Positions 15,627 to 16,957 of a DNA stretch of 16,957 nucleotides are shown one piece after another. A program made the translations under genes and the position numbers. Source of the DNA: Holosporales bacterium (GTDB lineage Bacteria; Pseudomonadota; Alphaproteobacteria; BNTO01); contig JAITOG010000085.1 in NCBI GenBank assembly GCA_031290075.1, forward strand, positions 1-16,957. Reading direction: 5' to 3'. The notes below the pieces were generated by a model that saw only the letters and a list, made by a program, of their open reading frames with translations, was not told the DNA's origin and ran no database searches. Positions within the stretch are counted from its first letter, which is position 1, and each line of letters starts with the position of its first letter.

Positions 15627-15769
15627 GAATCTGTTTTCAAGGATTTTAACTGATGTTTTTTCACGTCAAATCCGGTGCTATAATGCTCATGTATATCTAA
15701 TACATTCCGCTTATGTGCTCCGTTTTTCCTTAAAAATCCTCAGTTAAAATATTCTTGAAGACAGGCTCT
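15625..15769. repeat. Dispersed repeat copy C with inverted ends, starting in a stop codon
   Basis: The left arm (15625-15653) begins in the TAA stop of the autotransporter gene with AAGAATCTGTTTTCAAGGAT; the right arm (15739-15764) is its approximate inverted copy. The right 85 or so bases match copy A, including CTCCGTTTTTCC (15719-15730) and GAAGACAG. It fills the gap between two convergent genes, where a symmetric hairpin could end transcription from both sides. Confidence 0.8.
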
Positions 15770-15799
15770 AAATCTTTAACTTTTCACTTTTGCAATGGC

Positions 15800-16759
15800 C
15801 TAAGGACTCGTATAAATTTCTGCCATTTCTTTAACTAATTGCAAAGCCTCTTCTTCTGGTCTTTGAAAAATATTTCGTCCAATAATTGATCCCATTCCTC
15901 CCCCTTCTTTGATTGCATGAATTTCTTCAAATAATTCTTCTTTACTTTTAATTACTCCGCCAGAAAAAAGTACTGCTCTTCCACCAGAGAAACAACAATC
16001 AACAATGTGCTTTATTCTATCTTTTAAAGTATTAATCTTCATATCTTTGTAAAAATTAATGGCATCTTTACTAGATACAAAATTCCCAGGAATATTTGCT
16101 TTTACAATATGCGCCCCAGCTAAACACGCCATATGTGTGCTGTAGGCAATTGTATCAATGGCGATTTCCGGTTTAACCTTTTCAAGGGAATGCCCATCCA
16201 AAGAAACCGGAGAGGTCTTGCTTATTTCGCTTCCTCTAGGATACGCCCAAACAACTGTAAAAAGTCCATTTCTTCGGGCTTGAGAAGATAATTCTTGTAA
16301 TTCCTCCAGCTGCTCTGCAAAAAAGTTTGACCCTGGATATAAAGTAAAACCAACTCCAATACAGCCTAATTCTAAAGCGTCTTGTACTGTAGCAACCTGC
16401 GCTTGATTAGGATCGCAATTTTTGGGAAACAATTTACTGGAATGATTTATTTTAAGTATTAAAGGAACTTCTCCTAAAAAGGTTTCTATGCCTGCACGAA
16501 GCCAATTCAAAGGAGCAATATATGCGGAAACTTTGCTATTTTTGGCCATCTTGAAATGGTAATGCGGAGAAAAACCTTCCTGATTTTTAAAAAATGTTGT
16601 TGGGCCATATTCAAATCCTTGATCAACAGCTAATAAAATTAAACGGCCAGTTCCTGCTAAATTACCATGCATAAATAACCTTGCAAGATTAAGCTTTACC
16701 CCCGTTGGCTCCCCTTCATATTTTTTAAGAAAATTCTTTATTTGAGTTGTTATATCCAC
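15800..16759 (-). CDS. fbaB: Class I fructose-bisphosphate aldolase (DhnA/FbaB type)
   Basis: 319 aa. It cleaves fructose 1,6-bisphosphate to glyceraldehyde 3-phosphate and dihydroxyacetone phosphate, or runs in reverse in gluconeogenesis, via a Schiff-base lysine and without metal. DeoC/LacD-like TIM barrel: LAVDQGFEYGP (43-53), LILKINHSS (100-108), GVGFTLYPGS (135-144), WAYPRG (171-176), AHIVKANIPG with the likely Schiff-base Lys220, VLFSGG (263-268) and GGGMGSIIGRNIFQR (286-300) for phosphate binding. The start is GTG at 16759 with a poor ribosome site; no ATG alternative fits. A TATAAT at 16794-16799 could serve it. In some bacteria this family acts on related phospho-sugars, so the exact substrate is slightly less certain than the fold. 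Confidence 0.93.
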   Translation of the reverse strand: MDITTQIKNFLKKYEGEPTGVKLNLARLFMHGNLAGTGRLILLAVDQGFEYGPTTFFKNQEGFSPHYHFKMAKNSKVSAYIAPLNWLRAGIETFLGEVPLILKINHSSKLFPKNCDPNQAQVATVQDALELGCIGVGFTLYPGSNFFAEQLEELQELSSQARRNGLFTVVWAYPRGSEISKTSPVSLDGHSLEKVKPEIAIDTIAYSTHMACLAGAHIVKANIPGNFVSSKDAINFYKDMKINTLKDRIKHIVDCCFSGGRAVLFSGGVIKSKEELFEEIHAIKEGGGMGSIIGRNIFQRPEEEALQLVKEMAEIYTSP

Positions 16760-16793
16760 TTTCGAAAAATATTCTTTTAAAACTATAAATCAG

Positions 16794-16799
16794 ATTATA
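16794..16799 (-). promoter_or_regulatory. Possible -10 box for the aldolase gene
   Basis: TATAAT on the minus strand, about 35 bases before the GTG. The matching -35 region is poor (TTCTTA with 17-base spacing), so support is limited. Confidence 0.3.
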
Positions 16800-16847
16800 C
16801 ATTCCTTTTTACAAACTAAGAAGCTTAATAACGCGAATAATCAGGGC

Positions 16848-16957
16848 CTACGCATGAGAAATTTTCTTGACAACTTCAATTAAATGTTTGAACGACATAG
16901 AATTACGTCTCATAAGTGATTTTACAGACTGTTCAGGTTTTTTCCTAGCTTTGACCA
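16848..16957 (-). CDS. C-terminal end of an unidentified gene (partial)
   Basis: A minus-strand frame is open from the window edge to a TAG at 16848, giving about 36 residues. It starts VKARKKPEQSVKSLMRR and ends IEVVKKISHA. It is strongly basic and helix-like. The rest lies outside the window and I do not recognise a family. The 88-base gap to the aldolase start and the same strand allow a shared transcript. Confidence 0.45.
   Translation of the reverse strand, partial: VKARKKPEQSVKSLMRRNSMSFKHLIEVVKKISHA

Overview
The window is an AT-rich stretch of a Gram-negative bacterium. The gene set fits an alphaproteobacterial, probably host-associated or intracellular lineage (Holosporales- or Rickettsiales-like; this placement is an inference). 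The grounds are a separately encoded PntAB subunit, MlaD, an alphaproteobacterial-type CCA enzyme and PBP2, ankyrin proteins with export signals, a glycine-rich autotransporter, broken-up operons and many intergenic repeats. The housekeeping genes are each recognisable, but most lack their usual partners: pntAB without pntAA/pntB, mlaD without mlaE/F/B, mrdA without mreC/mreD/rodA.

Layout. 1-1843 (minus): holB and an orphan type IV pilin-like protein, separated by two kinds of palindromic repeat. 1900-2379 (minus): a secreted Lys/Glu-rich coiled-coil protein built of 18-residue repeats, divergent from mrdA (2468-4243, plus). 4243-5693: repeat copy B, then a secreted ankyrin protein (minus) with a strong-looking promoter at 5771-5800. 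5694-6243: a long, very AT-rich gap holding a short coding-like remnant. 6244-8746 (plus): a tight pntAB-ligA pair. 8824-12499 (minus): cca, accA and a membrane-anchored ankyrin protein with a duplicated acidic linker. 12687-13130 (minus): mlaD, divergent from a large glycine-rich autotransporter (13344-15626, plus) that carries a C8 tract early in its passenger. 15625-15769: repeat copy C, between the convergent autotransporter and class I aldolase (15800-16759, minus). The right edge holds the C-terminal end of an unidentified minus-strand gene.

Housekeeping functions present are replication and repair (HolB, LigA), cell-wall elongation (PBP2), fatty-acid synthesis (AccA), tRNA 3'-end maturation (Cca), lipid trafficking (MlaD), NADPH balance (PntAB) and sugar metabolism (FbaB). 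Five other genes encode exported or surface proteins: the pilin-like protein, the coiled-coil protein, two ankyrin proteins and the autotransporter. These are the likely host-interaction part, and three of them (both ankyrin genes and the autotransporter) show internal DNA repeats or homopolymers suited to rapid change.

The most notable non-gene signal is two families of dispersed palindromic repeats whose edges sit on or beside stop codons. Copies B and C of the first family begin within the TAA stops of mrdA and the autotransporter gene with matching sequence. The second family touches the TAG stops of holB and the pilin-like gene. I found no rRNA, tRNA, CRISPR array or intact insertion sequence.
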